Part shown: piece by piece, positions 21,717-32,026 of the stretch
Layout of the letters: each line of letters starts with the position of its first letter
Numbering within the stretch: the stretch's first letter is position 1
Source of the DNA: Bacteroidota bacterium
Lineage (GTDB): Bacteria > Bacteroidota > Bacteroidia > Chitinophagales > Saprospiraceae
Assembly (NCBI GenBank): GCA_029567325.1
Contig: JAKQLF010000122.1
Coordinates: 1-64,000 of the forward strand
Length of the DNA: 64,000 nucleotides
Direction: 5' to 3'
Program-made: the position numbers and the translations under genes
Notes under the pieces: generated by a model
Databases searched by the model: none
What the model was told of the DNA's origin: nothing
Seen by the model: the letters and a program-made list of their open reading frames with translations, nothing else

Positions 21717-21750
21717 ACATCTAACCAAACCAACATAAGAAAGAATCAAC

Positions 21751-23106
21751 ATGGATAAAATCTGGATCATCATCAAGAGAGAATACCTCTCCAGAGTAAT
21801 GAAAAAAAGCTTTTTACTCGTGACCATTTTGGCACCGCTGAGCATTGCTGTGATCGCAGTGGTAGGTGGATATTTTGCCTCCAGTTCTAGTGGTACAACC
21901 AATGTAGCCATTGTAGATGAAGCGACGGTTTTAAAAAACTATGCTTTGCCAGATGGAAATATCAAGTACACCATCTTGGATGGAAATGTAGCCGATCTCA
22001 AGCTCAATTATATTGATAAGGGATTTGGTGTTCTTGTGCAAATTCCAAAAATGGACAGCTTGGGCCAAGCAAAATTACCTCTGAAATATTTTAGCAAAGA
22101 CAAACTGAGCATCTCCAATATTTCCAAAATTGAAAACGACATCAAAAATGGTCTGGAAGCTTATAAACTTGCCAATTCTGGCATTGATCCAGGATCGATA
22201 GAGCGCCTAAAGATCAAAGTAAACATGGAAAATGCCCTTTCTAGTGATGCTCCTTCAGGAGATAACGGTGCAGTAAAAGGTAATACTTCCAGCAAATTGT
22301 CGAGCATCATTGCAACTGCTCTGGCTTACGCAATGGGCTTCATGATGTACATGGTCATATTTATCTTTGGTGGAATGGTCATGCGGAGCGTCATGGAAGA
22401 AAAAATCAGCCGTATTGTGGAAGTGATGATTTCTTCTGTAAAACCATTTCAGCTGCTTTTGGGAAAAGTGATTGGTGTGGGTTTGGTGGGCTTGACCCAG
22501 TTGCTCATCTGGATGATTTTGATTCCAGCTGTGATGTTTTTGGTTGCACAAATATATGCCCCAGACTCCGCGAGTATGGTTTCGGGACCACAAGCACAAC
22601 AAGCCAAAGAACTTTATGACCAAATAAATACAGAATCTGGTTCACAGATCATGAATGTAATCAAAGAGATCAAGTCGTTTAATTGGTGGGTGATTTTACC
22701 TGCTTTTGCACTCTTTTTCTTTGGCGGTTACTTCCTATATTCTTCACTTTTTGCTGCCATTGGGGCTTCAATTGGTGATGATTTAGCCGAGGGTCAGCAA
22801 ATGATGTTGCCCATCATTGTGCCTGTAATACTTGCCTTCATCATGATTCCGTCAGTATTACAGGACCCTAATGGGCCAGTGGCCGTCTTCGGCTCGTTAT
22901 TCCCCTTATTTTCACCCATCATCATGCCCGCGAGGCTGCCTTTTGATCCGCCAGTCTGGCAAGTGTTGGTTTCCTTAGTATTTTTATTTGCTAGTGTGGT
23001 TGCCTTTACATGGGTGGCTGCCAGAATTTACCGAGTAGGAATATTTATGTATGGCAAAAAGGTATCTTTCAAGGAATTGGGCAAATGGATATTTTATAAA
23101 TCATAA
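21751..23106 (+). CDS. ABC transporter permease (NatB/ABC-2 type)
   Basis: IIIKREYLSRVMKKSFLLVTILAPL, RSVMEEKISRIVEVMISSVKPFQLLLGKVIGVGLVGLTQ. Confidence 0.9.
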   Translation: MDKIWIIIKREYLSRVMKKSFLLVTILAPLSIAVIAVVGGYFASSSSGTTNVAIVDEATVLKNYALPDGNIKYTILDGNVADLKLNYIDKGFGVLVQIPKMDSLGQAKLPLKYFSKDKLSISNISKIENDIKNGLEAYKLANSGIDPGSIERLKIKVNMENALSSDAPSGDNGAVKGNTSSKLSSIIATALAYAMGFMMYMVIFIFGGMVMRSVMEEKISRIVEVMISSVKPFQLLLGKVIGVGLVGLTQLLIWMILIPAVMFLVAQIYAPDSASMVSGPQAQQAKELYDQINTESGSQIMNVIKEIKSFNWWVILPAFALFFFGGYFLYSSLFAAIGASIGDDLAEGQQMMLPIIVPVILAFIMIPSVLQDPNGPVAVFGSLFPLFSPIIMPARLPFDPPVWQVLVSLVFLFASVVAFTWVAARIYRVGIFMYGKKVSFKELGKWIFYKS

Positions 23107-23115
23107 AACGGGCTG

Positions 23116-24021
23116 ATGGATCGCATCATTGGCCAATATACAGGGAGTGAAAAAGGTCCTTTGCTCATAGCTGTCGGGGGATTGCATGGCAATGAACACG
23201 CAGGTGTTGAAGGCATCAAACGGTTATTATTTTTGCTCAATCGGGAAGAAATCATCAACCCGGGATTTGTTTTTAAAGGGGAATTTATAGGCATTGCCGG
23301 CAATAAAATGGCCTTGGAAAATAAGGTGCGTTTCATAGACAAAGACCTCAACAGAATTTGGGGGACAGTTGGTAATCAGGAATCCGCTGAGGAATATGGT
23401 CAGATGCAAACCATCATGGCCATCATTGAGCAATCTATTACCACCTACGCCCACACACAAGTGGTGCTCCTGGACTTGCACACCACCTCTGCGCCTCGAG
23501 GAATTTTTGCCGTTCCCACCGACTTGGAAGGCAGTCTTTATTTTGCAGAAAGCCTCCATTGCCCTGTAATCATCAACATGATGGACGAACTCAAAGGCAC
23601 GATGGTTGGCTATTATGCTGGTAGAATCATCGGCGGCTCCACCATCAGTTCTTTGGCATTTGAGTCCGGTCAACACGATGACCCACTTTCTATCACCATG
23701 TCTGTAGCTGCTTTGGTCAATTGTCTGCGATCCATTGGTTGCGTTCATGAAGACGACGTGGAGGGCAAACACGATGATGTCCTCAAAGCTTACGCCAACG
23801 GCCTTCCTTCCAAGTGTCGCATCATTTATAAACACCACATCCAAGATGCCAGTAAATACCAAATGTTACCCGGCTTTGAGGGCTTTCAAAAAATAACTGC
23901 CGGTCAATTACTCGCCTATGATGATGGCGTAGAAGTGCGGGCTCCAATGGATGGTAGGATATTAATGCCGCTTTATCAGCAAAAGGGGAATGAAGGGTTT
24001 TTTATTGTGGATGAGGGGTGA
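23116..24021 (+). CDS. Succinylglutamate desuccinylase/aspartoacylase family protein
   Basis: AVGGLHGNEHAGVEGIKRLL, RFIDKDLNRIWG, VVLLDLHTTSAPRG. Confidence 0.85.
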   Translation: MDRIIGQYTGSEKGPLLIAVGGLHGNEHAGVEGIKRLLFLLNREEIINPGFVFKGEFIGIAGNKMALENKVRFIDKDLNRIWGTVGNQESAEEYGQMQTIMAIIEQSITTYAHTQVVLLDLHTTSAPRGIFAVPTDLEGSLYFAESLHCPVIINMMDELKGTMVGYYAGRIIGGSTISSLAFESGQHDDPLSITMSVAALVNCLRSIGCVHEDDVEGKHDDVLKAYANGLPSKCRIIYKHHIQDASKYQMLPGFEGFQKITAGQLLAYDDGVEVRAPMDGRILMPLYQQKGNEGFFIVDEG

Positions 24022-24182
24022 AGTTATAATACTTTAATGCGAAAAGTTGAGGAGAAGAAATCACTAGACGCAGTTTTTGATAAAAAGAGGTGGCTAAAGT
24101 TTGGTATTGCAACCTCCGAGCTAAGTCATTGAAAAAAATAAATACCCTTAGCTACTATTGACAAAAAAGTTTGTTTAAAATG

Positions 24183-24212
24183 TTTGACTAGTAAAATATA
24201 TATATATCTTCG
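24183..24212 (+). promoter_or_regulatory. Candidate promoter of the TonB-receptor operon
   Basis: TTTG (24183) - 18 nt - TATCTTCG, close to the Bacteroidota TTTG/TAnnTTTG consensus. Confidence 0.35.
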
Positions 24213-24294
24213 CAATTGCTTCCGCTGACTTATTTATTTAAGCATTCCCAGATCACTTCTTCTGGTTAGTTCAGAACTCTACGAATGTAATTCC

Positions 24295-26691
24295 ATGAAA
24301 ATTATATCCACAAAAAACCATCTTAAAAATTTCTGCCTTTTTAGTCTTTTGGCAATTTGCCCAACTTTGTGGTCTCAAGCTGTAAAAATTAAAATTATCG
24401 ATGTTAGCTCGAACACACCTATAGAAAATGCCACTATCACAACCACCTTACCATCCTATTATGTTACCAATGAAGAGGGCGAGATACTCATCAATGGAAA
24501 AGATTTTAGAGATAAAAAATTACAGATCAGCGTAAATAGCTTGGGATATGAGAGCATTGACACTGTATTGACCGCCAATAACTCCTTTGTGCTTTTGAAA
24601 ATGACTTTCAACAACTTTTTGGATGAAGTGCAGGTCGTCGCAAAGCCTACCATTATCAACCTTTCTTTACACACCCTTACACAAAAAGATATTAAAAACA
24701 CGTTCCCCTTATTGGGAGAAAAAGATCCGATGAAAACCTTACAGCTTTTGCCCGGCGTACAAGCTGCACAGGAAGGGACTGCCTCCATATTCGTACGCGG
24801 TGGTAATCCTGGAGAAAATTTGGTGCTTTTGGATGGCGTTCCCATTCATAATTCAAACCATTTTTTTGGCCTGATTTCAACCATCAACCCCAATATCATT
24901 TCCAACATCAACTTCTACAAAGGTGGCTTTCCAGCTCAATACAATGACAAGGTTTCCTCCGTGATTGATATCAGTACACACAATTATTTAAACGATACAA
25001 CCAAAATAGGAATCGGAATCCTTTCGAGCAATATTTCACTTTCTAGAAATTTCCTGAGCAAAAAAGTAAATGTACAGTTTGCAGTAAGATCCACACCACT
25101 ATCACTGCTCAAAGGCGCTTATGATCGCTTTCAAAACATCAATCAGGTGGTAAGAAATGGCAGTAACGTTTGGTTTTATGATGTTTATAGTAAAGTGAAT
25201 GTGGCCCTCCATAAAAATCTGGACTTACAATGTTCATACTTCAACAGTTATGATGCCATAAATTTGCGGAATAAAACTCTGGATTCTGAGCAACAAAACA
25301 CCATCATGGCAGACTCTACAAAGCTCAAGTGGCTTTCAACTTTTTATTCCATGAGCCTCCATCATAAATCGGGATTAAAATATAATTCCAAATTCAACGC
25401 TTATTATTCCCGTTATTCCTTAAGTAATAATGACGGAATCATTAATAATGTAAAAAATGCAAGATCCTTGTATGATTATCAAAATGAGATTGATGAATTT
25501 GCTATAAACCAGGTCTTTAACTACTTTATGACATCTTCCACCAGCGTCAAAGCGGGCGTAAGTTATAAGGTACAAAAATTCAATAATGCATCTTTTATTG
25601 AGGAAATTGTTCAAGGTAAAATGATTCAAAATGAAAAAGAAAACTATCGCAAACAACAAAATCTGTTGAACTCCTTTGTGTCATTAAATGGTCTGCTTTT
25701 TGGAAAATTCCTGAGGTATGATGCAGGAATTAATGTGTCCAATAATTTGACGCTCAAAGCTATTTTTTTAGAGCCTAGGATCAATGCCTCTTTCCAGATT
25801 ACAGACTTTTCTGTCATCGGCACCTATCATAAAATTCATCAAAATGCCAATTTAATCACGCCGGAAAACCTTGGTTTACCCATTCAAATTTGGTTGCCCT
25901 CATTTTCGCAACCAACCATTGTTGCTTCTGATCAAATATCCCTGGGATTTCTAAAAAATATACGTGGTGGTTATTTTTCCATAGAAGGATATTATAAAAC
26001 CACACAAAATTTAGTTTACGCAAGTCAAGGTGCAGATTTGAGGATTGTCAACCCCGAAAGCTCTTCAGTCGCAAGAGGCGGAACAGCAAAATCAAAAGGT
26101 ATTGAGTTCATTTTTAATAAAAATATGCCTTGGATAGATTTGAAACTATCCTACACCTTATCAAATTCTAGAATCCAATTTGCAACTTTAAATAGGGGTA
26201 AATCATTTTTACAAAATACCAATAGGACGCATGCCATCAATTTACAAGTATCAAAACCCATAACTCCAAAATGGACATCCTTTCTATTGGTAAGTTATGC
26301 TACCGCTTATCCCATCACCATTCCAGAAAACGTTTATCCCTCAGCCAGTTTTAATAATTTTCCCATCAATGGGTCAAACTTCAGCCCAGAAAACTCATTT
26401 TTACTGGACTTTACTGGTGGCGATGTATTGAGTTCTTTGGTTTACGACCTCAACACAGTTAACAATTACCAATCAAAATCACACTTTAGGATTGACTTGA
26501 GTTTGAGAAAAGTGATGCAGAAAAGTGAACTATCCTTTGGTGTTTATAATCTGTTGTGGAGAAAAAATCCTTTCATTACAGCGATCACCGACCGCATAGA
26601 CAATAGTGGAAATCGGTCAGATAGAATTTATAAACAAACTGTTTCTTTGTTTAATTTTATACCTTTTGTGCAATATGAAAGAAGTTTCTAA
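24295..26691 (+). CDS. TonB-dependent receptor with carboxypeptidase-regulatory-like N-terminal domain
   Basis: Signal peptide, CarboxypepD_reg-like region, plug motif KTLQLLPGVQAAQEGTASIFVRGGNPGENLVLLDGVPIHNSNHFFGLISTINPN, C-terminal beta-barrel ending FVQYERSF. Confidence 0.92.
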   Translation: MKIISTKNHLKNFCLFSLLAICPTLWSQAVKIKIIDVSSNTPIENATITTTLPSYYVTNEEGEILINGKDFRDKKLQISVNSLGYESIDTVLTANNSFVLLKMTFNNFLDEVQVVAKPTIINLSLHTLTQKDIKNTFPLLGEKDPMKTLQLLPGVQAAQEGTASIFVRGGNPGENLVLLDGVPIHNSNHFFGLISTINPNIISNINFYKGGFPAQYNDKVSSVIDISTHNYLNDTTKIGIGILSSNISLSRNFLSKKVNVQFAVRSTPLSLLKGAYDRFQNINQVVRNGSNVWFYDVYSKVNVALHKNLDLQCSYFNSYDAINLRNKTLDSEQQNTIMADSTKLKWLSTFYSMSLHHKSGLKYNSKFNAYYSRYSLSNNDGIINNVKNARSLYDYQNEIDEFAINQVFNYFMTSSTSVKAGVSYKVQKFNNASFIEEIVQGKMIQNEKENYRKQQNLLNSFVSLNGLLFGKFLRYDAGINVSNNLTLKAIFLEPRINASFQITDFSVIGTYHKIHQNANLITPENLGLPIQIWLPSFSQPTIVASDQISLGFLKNIRGGYFSIEGYYKTTQNLVYASQGADLRIVNPESSSVARGGTAKSKGIEFIFNKNMPWIDLKLSYTLSNSRIQFATLNRGKSFLQNTNRTHAINLQVSKPITPKWTSFLLVSYATAYPITIPENVYPSASFNNFPINGSNFSPENSFLLDFTGGDVLSSLVYDLNTVNNYQSKSHFRIDLSLRKVMQKSELSFGVYNLLWRKNPFITAITDRIDNSGNRSDRIYKQTVSLFNFIPFVQYERSF

Positions 26692-27577
26692 AAATCACAT
26701 CATTTTAACTTGCTTATTGACTTGCTTTTGGTCTTGTAGTGACTTTGAACCAATTGAGGGCGATTTTGATATTAACAATAAGGAAGTTTATTACGCATTT
26801 GTGAGTGACTTCATATCACCCATAATTTATCATACTACCTCTAGGAGCATTAGTGAACCGGTAGACTTTGCATTTCAACCCACTGTTGGGATAAGTTTGC
26901 AAAATGGTATTGAAAATTTTCCTGTTGATGTACAATCCGAGGACCCTTACTACCGTCTTTTCAATAGTGCTGCTGATTTTATTGCACAACCACTGGATAG
27001 TATTTATTTAATGGATGTCCATAAAAATAAAATTGCCTCCTGCCGCATTCCTGTAAAAATCCAGCAATCTTATAAAATTATATCCATCGATGCTCAAACG
27101 AAAGACATAGAAATAGAGGTAAAAATCAATAATTATGAGGACATAAATGTAGCTTGGGGTATTGGTCTTCTTGATAAACCGTTGATTGGGGTTAGGGTAA
27201 GTGGAAATTCATTTTATACCATCCAAGAATTTTATACAAATTTTGAAGAAAAAATACACCAGATTCCAGGAACCATTTTTGATCAAATTATCAATAAAAA
27301 AGACATCATTGCAAATAATGGTATAATTAATTTTAGATATCGCTTTCCAGAACTAAATGAAAATATTAAGGCAAAAGATGCCCACATCATTCTTTATTTT
27401 TCCAACATAGATGCCAATATTTACAATTACAGTATCAATGCAAGAAAAAATGGAGCAAGTGCAGAAAGCTCTTATACGCCGTTTTTCTTCCTGGAAGGAA
27501 ATATAAAAGATAGTTATGGCGTTTTTGGGGGATATAGTGTGCAAACGGATACTATATTTTATGATGATGTTTTTTAG
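26675..27577 (+). CDS. Hypothetical lipoprotein, translationally coupled to the TonB receptor (ORF track start 26606)
   Basis: ATG at 26675 overlaps the receptor stop by 17 nt; MKEVSKNHIILTCLLTCFWSCSDF signal/lipobox. Confidence 0.65.
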   Translation: MKEVSKNHIILTCLLTCFWSCSDFEPIEGDFDINNKEVYYAFVSDFISPIIYHTTSRSISEPVDFAFQPTVGISLQNGIENFPVDVQSEDPYYRLFNSAADFIAQPLDSIYLMDVHKNKIASCRIPVKIQQSYKIISIDAQTKDIEIEVKINNYEDINVAWGIGLLDKPLIGVRVSGNSFYTIQEFYTNFEEKIHQIPGTIFDQIINKKDIIANNGIINFRYRFPELNENIKAKDAHIILYFSNIDANIYNYSINARKNGASAESSYTPFFFLEGNIKDSYGVFGGYSVQTDTIFYDDVF

Positions 27578-27626
27578 TCCTCGACAATTATTATTTTCTA
27601 AATAATTAAACCAAAAAAATCACACC

Positions 27627-27974
27627 ATGTCTAAAGTAAACTTAATTATCCTACTTCTCCTTTTTATAATTCAGTCTTCATATAGGCAACAACAAGGCTT
27701 TGAGGATATTTGGATAGATCCTATAATCCTCGATGTTTCTCAAAGTTCAAGTGCATCTTTTGAAAAGTCCATAAATTTAGAACTTGATGGAAATAGGACA
27801 GACCAATATTTGGTAATAGATGACGATAAAATTATCCCTTATGCTCAGTTTATTTCTCGTCAAAAATCTGGTGAATACAATGATAAATGTATAACAAGTT
27901 TTATCCCAAAATCGGAGGATAGGCCCAGGAAAATTAAACTTATAATTTATGTAGATGAGTGTGCGGCTGACTAG
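27627..27974 (+). CDS. Hypothetical secreted protein (115 aa)
   Basis: MSKVNLIILLLLFIIQSSYRQQQ signal-like N-terminus; no family recognised. Confidence 0.5.
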   Translation: MSKVNLIILLLLFIIQSSYRQQQGFEDIWIDPIILDVSQSSSASFEKSINLELDGNRTDQYLVIDDDKIIPYAQFISRQKSGEYNDKCITSFIPKSEDRPRKIKLIIYVDECAAD

Positions 27975-28194
27975 ATGCATTCTACGATTAACCAAGTAAA
28001 ATTTGAATCAATTGTTTTTCAATAAAAGGATAAATTCTTAGAAAGTTTTAATAATCAGATTAAATAAACAAAAGAGATAATCCGACTCAATCGGAAATTG
28101 TCAGATGATTATGTATAGAATTATTGGTTCCAAAATTTGAATAATTGAGAATTATGCTATTATTTTATACGTTTTATACATATTCCTTTTTAAC

Positions 28195-29373
28195 ATGCGA
28201 AAGATTTACATCCACATCTATTGGCAAGGCATTGTCCATAAAAAGTTGCACTTAATTCAACGATCATCTACCTATTTTATACTTTTTATTTTATTGATGA
28301 GCTATTGTCAATTTTTACAAGGGCAAGTAGGTATAAATACCACATCACCAGAACTTTCTGCTGCATTAGATATAAATAGTAACAACAAAGGAATGCTCGT
28401 ACCAAGGATGTTACAGTCTGAAAGAAGTGCCATAGGAAGTCCAGCACAGGGTTTAATCGTTTTTCAAACTGATCAAACTTCTGGTTTTTATTATTATAAC
28501 AATGGTTGGATTTATATCAACTCAACAGGACCTCAAGGGCCAGCCGGCGCTAATGGTAGAAATTCAATGGCTTTAACTTCTGTAGAAAGTATGGGAGCCA
28601 ATTGTGCAAACGGTGGTACCAGATTGCAGGTAGGTGTAGATGCAAATGGCAATAATATACTCGAATCAAACGAAATAAATAATTCACTTACAAGATACAT
28701 TTGCAATGGTACAAATGGGCGAAATACAGTTGCCAAAACAACTACAGAACCTGCCGGGGCCAATTGTGCTAAAGGAGGTGTAAAACTCGAATTTGGTATT
28801 GATGCCAATGGTAATAACACCTTAGACGTATCTGAAATCAATGCAGCTTTAACAAAATACGTTTGTAATGGCAATACTCCAGGTAGCTTTGATCATTATA
28901 TTGGCGAGGCTTTTGGAGGTGGTGTTATTTTTCATCTTTGGAAAGAAGGTACTGTGGAACATGGACTCATTGTATGCCAAACAGGCCTTGTAGGTAATGG
29001 TGGAATATGGAGTAATGTAAGTGCGAATGCTAATGCCTCTAGTTACTGGGACGGTCTCACCAATTGTCAAAATATAGTTGCTCAAGCTGGGCATACACAA
29101 AGTGCCGCAGCGCAAGCATTATCATTTGTTTCCAATGGTCAAAGCGATTGGTATTTACCTAGTTTTGCAGAAATGAATTTATTATGGGTAAATTATTTTA
29201 ATGTAAGCAAAACAATCAGTATGATCGGTGCCACACAGGTACCTTTATTTACTTTTTGGACGAGCACCCTAGACGGCTCCGGCCAAGCTTTTGCATTTAA
29301 TATGTTTACTGGGGTGCCGCAAGGACTTCCGACATCAACAACCTTGAATATTCTTGCCATAAGGAAGTTTTAG
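28195..29373 (+). CDS. Secreted protein with two tandem DUF7151-like repeats and a DUF1566/FISUMP-like C-terminal domain
   Basis: Tandem GANCANGGTRLQVGVDANGNNILESNEINNSLTRYICNG / GANCAKGGVKLEFGIDANGNNTLDVSEINAALTKYVCNG; then GGGVIFHLWKEGTVEHGLIVC...WYLPSFAEMNLLW. Confidence 0.7.
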   Translation: MRKIYIHIYWQGIVHKKLHLIQRSSTYFILFILLMSYCQFLQGQVGINTTSPELSAALDINSNNKGMLVPRMLQSERSAIGSPAQGLIVFQTDQTSGFYYYNNGWIYINSTGPQGPAGANGRNSMALTSVESMGANCANGGTRLQVGVDANGNNILESNEINNSLTRYICNGTNGRNTVAKTTTEPAGANCAKGGVKLEFGIDANGNNTLDVSEINAALTKYVCNGNTPGSFDHYIGEAFGGGVIFHLWKEGTVEHGLIVCQTGLVGNGGIWSNVSANANASSYWDGLTNCQNIVAQAGHTQSAAAQALSFVSNGQSDWYLPSFAEMNLLWVNYFNVSKTISMIGATQVPLFTFWTSTLDGSGQAFAFNMFTGVPQGLPTSTTLNILAIRKF

Positions 29374-29484
29374 TTATTTGCAGGGACTGTGCAAATCCAA
29401 AAAGGGTTTGTTTGTGAAACAATTCAAGCCCTTATTTGGTGGAAACTCGTAACAAAAAAGCAAGCTTTTGAAATTGAAAATAAC

Positions 29485-29536
29485 AATGAAAAAAGAGCTC
29501 TCGAAGCCCATAAAGTAAAAAATACATTGGTACTCA
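29485..29536 (+). repeat. Copy A of a duplicated ~54-bp fragment
   Basis: aatgaaaaaagagctctcgaagcccataaagtaaaaaatacattggt; about 80% identical by eye to 31949-32003. Confidence 0.7.
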
Positions 29537-29571
29537 ATCCTTCTTCGCTAAATCAATAATTATTGATAGCA

Positions 29572-31329
29572 TTACTGCCCAGTCCAACTCCCGCCCGTAT
29601 TAATCTGTATCGTAATCGCCGATGGTATTTCCAATGGAGACATGGTTGTAACATGTCCAAAAATATCAATGGTTTGTCCGGGATTTACCACTTCCATGGC
29701 GGCTGTCAAAGTGGAATAACAGGTTGTGCCAATGGCCACTGCACTGGTAGGTATGTTTAGTACGCCCATTTTCGGTAATTCATAATCACACGGAGCTGTG
29801 GGTGTCACCGTGTATGAATAATTTCCGTAATGGCTGGCGCTTCCAAATATGATGAGTGTATCATTCAAAAATATAGTAGAGATTCCACTGGGCAAACCAG
29901 TAACTTCGGGAGTGCCTCCCCCTCTGAGTTTATACTTGATGGGTGCTATTGAATTGAGACAAGTAACGGTTTGGCTGGTGTTGGTCGTTAATGCTCTGAA
30001 ACTACACAAGGAAAAGCAGTCATTTCCGTCTATGATTTCATCTACCGTATTACAGCCTGTATTATTGTTAGAAATGCTGATGGTATTGCCAACTTTGGGT
30101 ACAAAAACAAGAAAAAACAACCCGCAGCATTCACTGAGTTGAGGGTTGTTGGTTATGTATAAAGAACTATAAAGGCTATCCACATTACTCAGCAAAGCAT
30201 TGTTTTCTATGATTAGGTCGTTGGCCACTATATTTAGATTTTGTAGTCCGTTTACATTGACCAACTTGTCATTGTTGTCGATATCCAGGGTAGCACCAAT
30301 AAATTCCAATTGAGACAACGCTTCAATTTGTAATAATTCAAAGTTGGACCTCAGCAAAAATGTTCCACCTACCGTATCCAATGCATTTAATCCATTTAAG
30401 TTTACCAATGCCTCATTACTCCTAATGGTTAAGTTTGTATTCACTTTTGTTAATGCTTCCAAGCCATCGAGCGAAGTCAATGCCAAGTTGTTAAAGATTG
30501 AAAGTAAATTGGCTGTTTTTAAATTTGAAAACCCCGAAATATTATTCAAACTGTCGTTGTTGCTGATGCTGATGCTATTATTTGCAATCGATATCTGACC
30601 AAAAGCAAGTTGCGCCTTTAAAGCATCATTCAGACTGATTGTCAAATTGCCAAATAAGGTATCCAAATTGTCAAAACCAAAAAGGCTGTCAAGTTTCGGA
30701 TTATTGGAAATATCCGTCGCTCCACCAATGGAATCTACAGACTGGAAAGCATTGATCTTTTTTAATACCGCGTTGTAATCCACAGTAACATTACCAGCAA
30801 TTTTTGTCAAACTTGAAAAACCTTCTAATAGAATTAAAGAGTCATTTCTGGATATATCTAATGAGCCATTAATGTTGATTAAATTGTTGAAGTGATTTAA
30901 ACTTGCGAGTTTATCATTGAGGGTAATGCTCAAATTGCCCCCAACATTGGTCATGGCATCGAAATAATTGATATCTGTCAGCAAATCATTTCCACTAATC
31001 AAAAAATTTCTACCAACGTTGGTCATGTTCTGCATTCCTAGAAAACTGACCAAGCTATCACAATTCTGAATGATGAGGTCTCTACCAAGTGCCGTCAATG
31101 TAGATAAGGGTTGTAAGTCAACAATCTTGTCACCTACCGTAGCACCATCATTTAACCTCAGTGATCCGGCATAGGTCGTACATCCGTTTAAAGTGGCTGT
31201 CAATAAATTATTGACTTCTGTTTGAGTATTGAGAGTAATGGTTGTAGTGTTGGCGCATTGACCTATAATAAAATTGGCATTAAACAAGGAAAAAAAGATT
31301 GTTATGAAAGCTGTGTATTTAGGGTGCAT
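29572..31329 (-). CDS. Receptor-L-domain/LRR-like secreted repeat protein, C-terminus apparently truncated
   Basis: Signal peptide then ~30 repeats of type LTKVNTNLTIRSNEALVNLNGLNALDTVGGTFLLRSN; ends abruptly at ITIQINTGGSWTGQ with no sorting domain. Confidence 0.75.
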   Translation of the reverse strand: MHPKYTAFITIFFSLFNANFIIGQCANTTTITLNTQTEVNNLLTATLNGCTTYAGSLRLNDGATVGDKIVDLQPLSTLTALGRDLIIQNCDSLVSFLGMQNMTNVGRNFLISGNDLLTDINYFDAMTNVGGNLSITLNDKLASLNHFNNLININGSLDISRNDSLILLEGFSSLTKIAGNVTVDYNAVLKKINAFQSVDSIGGATDISNNPKLDSLFGFDNLDTLFGNLTISLNDALKAQLAFGQISIANNSISISNNDSLNNISGFSNLKTANLLSIFNNLALTSLDGLEALTKVNTNLTIRSNEALVNLNGLNALDTVGGTFLLRSNFELLQIEALSQLEFIGATLDIDNNDKLVNVNGLQNLNIVANDLIIENNALLSNVDSLYSSLYITNNPQLSECCGLFFLVFVPKVGNTISISNNNTGCNTVDEIIDGNDCFSLCSFRALTTNTSQTVTCLNSIAPIKYKLRGGGTPEVTGLPSGISTIFLNDTLIIFGSASHYGNYSYTVTPTAPCDYELPKMGVLNIPTSAVAIGTTCYSTLTAAMEVVNPGQTIDIFGHVTTMSPLEIPSAITIQINTGGSWTGQ

Positions 31330-31823
31330 GACATGCGATTTTTCAATAGTAAAAATAGTAAATATTCTTTGGGCTTTAAGTTTTTTGAGCTTAGTTTTTT
31401 GAAAGATGTGAGCTGAATGATTTGAGAACCGCTAGTTTAAAAAGGGCTTGACCCTACAATTTACCTATTGCTAGGACTCATCTTTTTTATAATCTGCGGT
31501 CTTAATTTACTTTGGCGAAATACCTTTAATAAAACACACCAAAAAAGCATAATGAGGCAATTCATTTGAAAAAGGGCACTATTCATCGTTTTTGGGTCCT
31601 GAGTTACTCGATCAGTTTTGTATCGGCCTTATTTTTTTTAGCTCGCGATCTTCAAAAATACGTTAAGTGCAAAAAACTGTTCGAACTATAAGTGACCTCA
31701 AACCAATGAATCGGTGCAGATGCAGCAAAAAAACATTGAAGCAAAGCCAAAAGTGAGTTTTTTTTGCATAGTACTTTTGAAGTGAGGGAGCGTTAAGAAA
31801 AAATTCAGCCATGATTTTTTTTG

Positions 31824-31863
31824 CTACTTTTTGTTCCTACACAGTGTAGGAACAAAAAAGTAG
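31824..31863. terminator. Long near-perfect inverted repeat (bidirectional terminator or mobile-element remnant)
   Basis: CTACTTTTTGTTCCTACAC-AG-TGTAGGAACAAAAAAGTAG, ~19-bp arms with one bulge. Confidence 0.6.
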
Positions 31864-31948
31864 AAGAAATATCTTTTCTTGCTCCAATTTTTATTAACAA
31901 CACATATTCTATTTTTAGATGTGTCCTAATCTGGGGCTACTAGGCTAT

Positions 31949-32003
31949 AATGAAAAAAGAGCTATTAAAGCATATAAAGTAAAAAATGCATCGGTGGCAA
32001 ATT
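31949..32003 (+). repeat. Copy B of the duplicated fragment
   Basis: aatgaaaaaagagctattaaagcatataaagtaaaaaatgcatcggt, matching 29485-29536. Confidence 0.7.
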
Positions 32004-32026
32004 CTATAATCGAGATTACGTATCGT

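Noticed and set aside
26675-27577. SusD or DUF4249 partner of the TonB receptor
   Set aside because: The lipoprotein's position fits a receptor partner, but I could not recognise SusD or DUF4249 motifs with confidence.
29563-29760. Plus-strand 65-aa ORF
   Set aside because: Antisense to the 3' end of the L-domain gene, no independent coding evidence.
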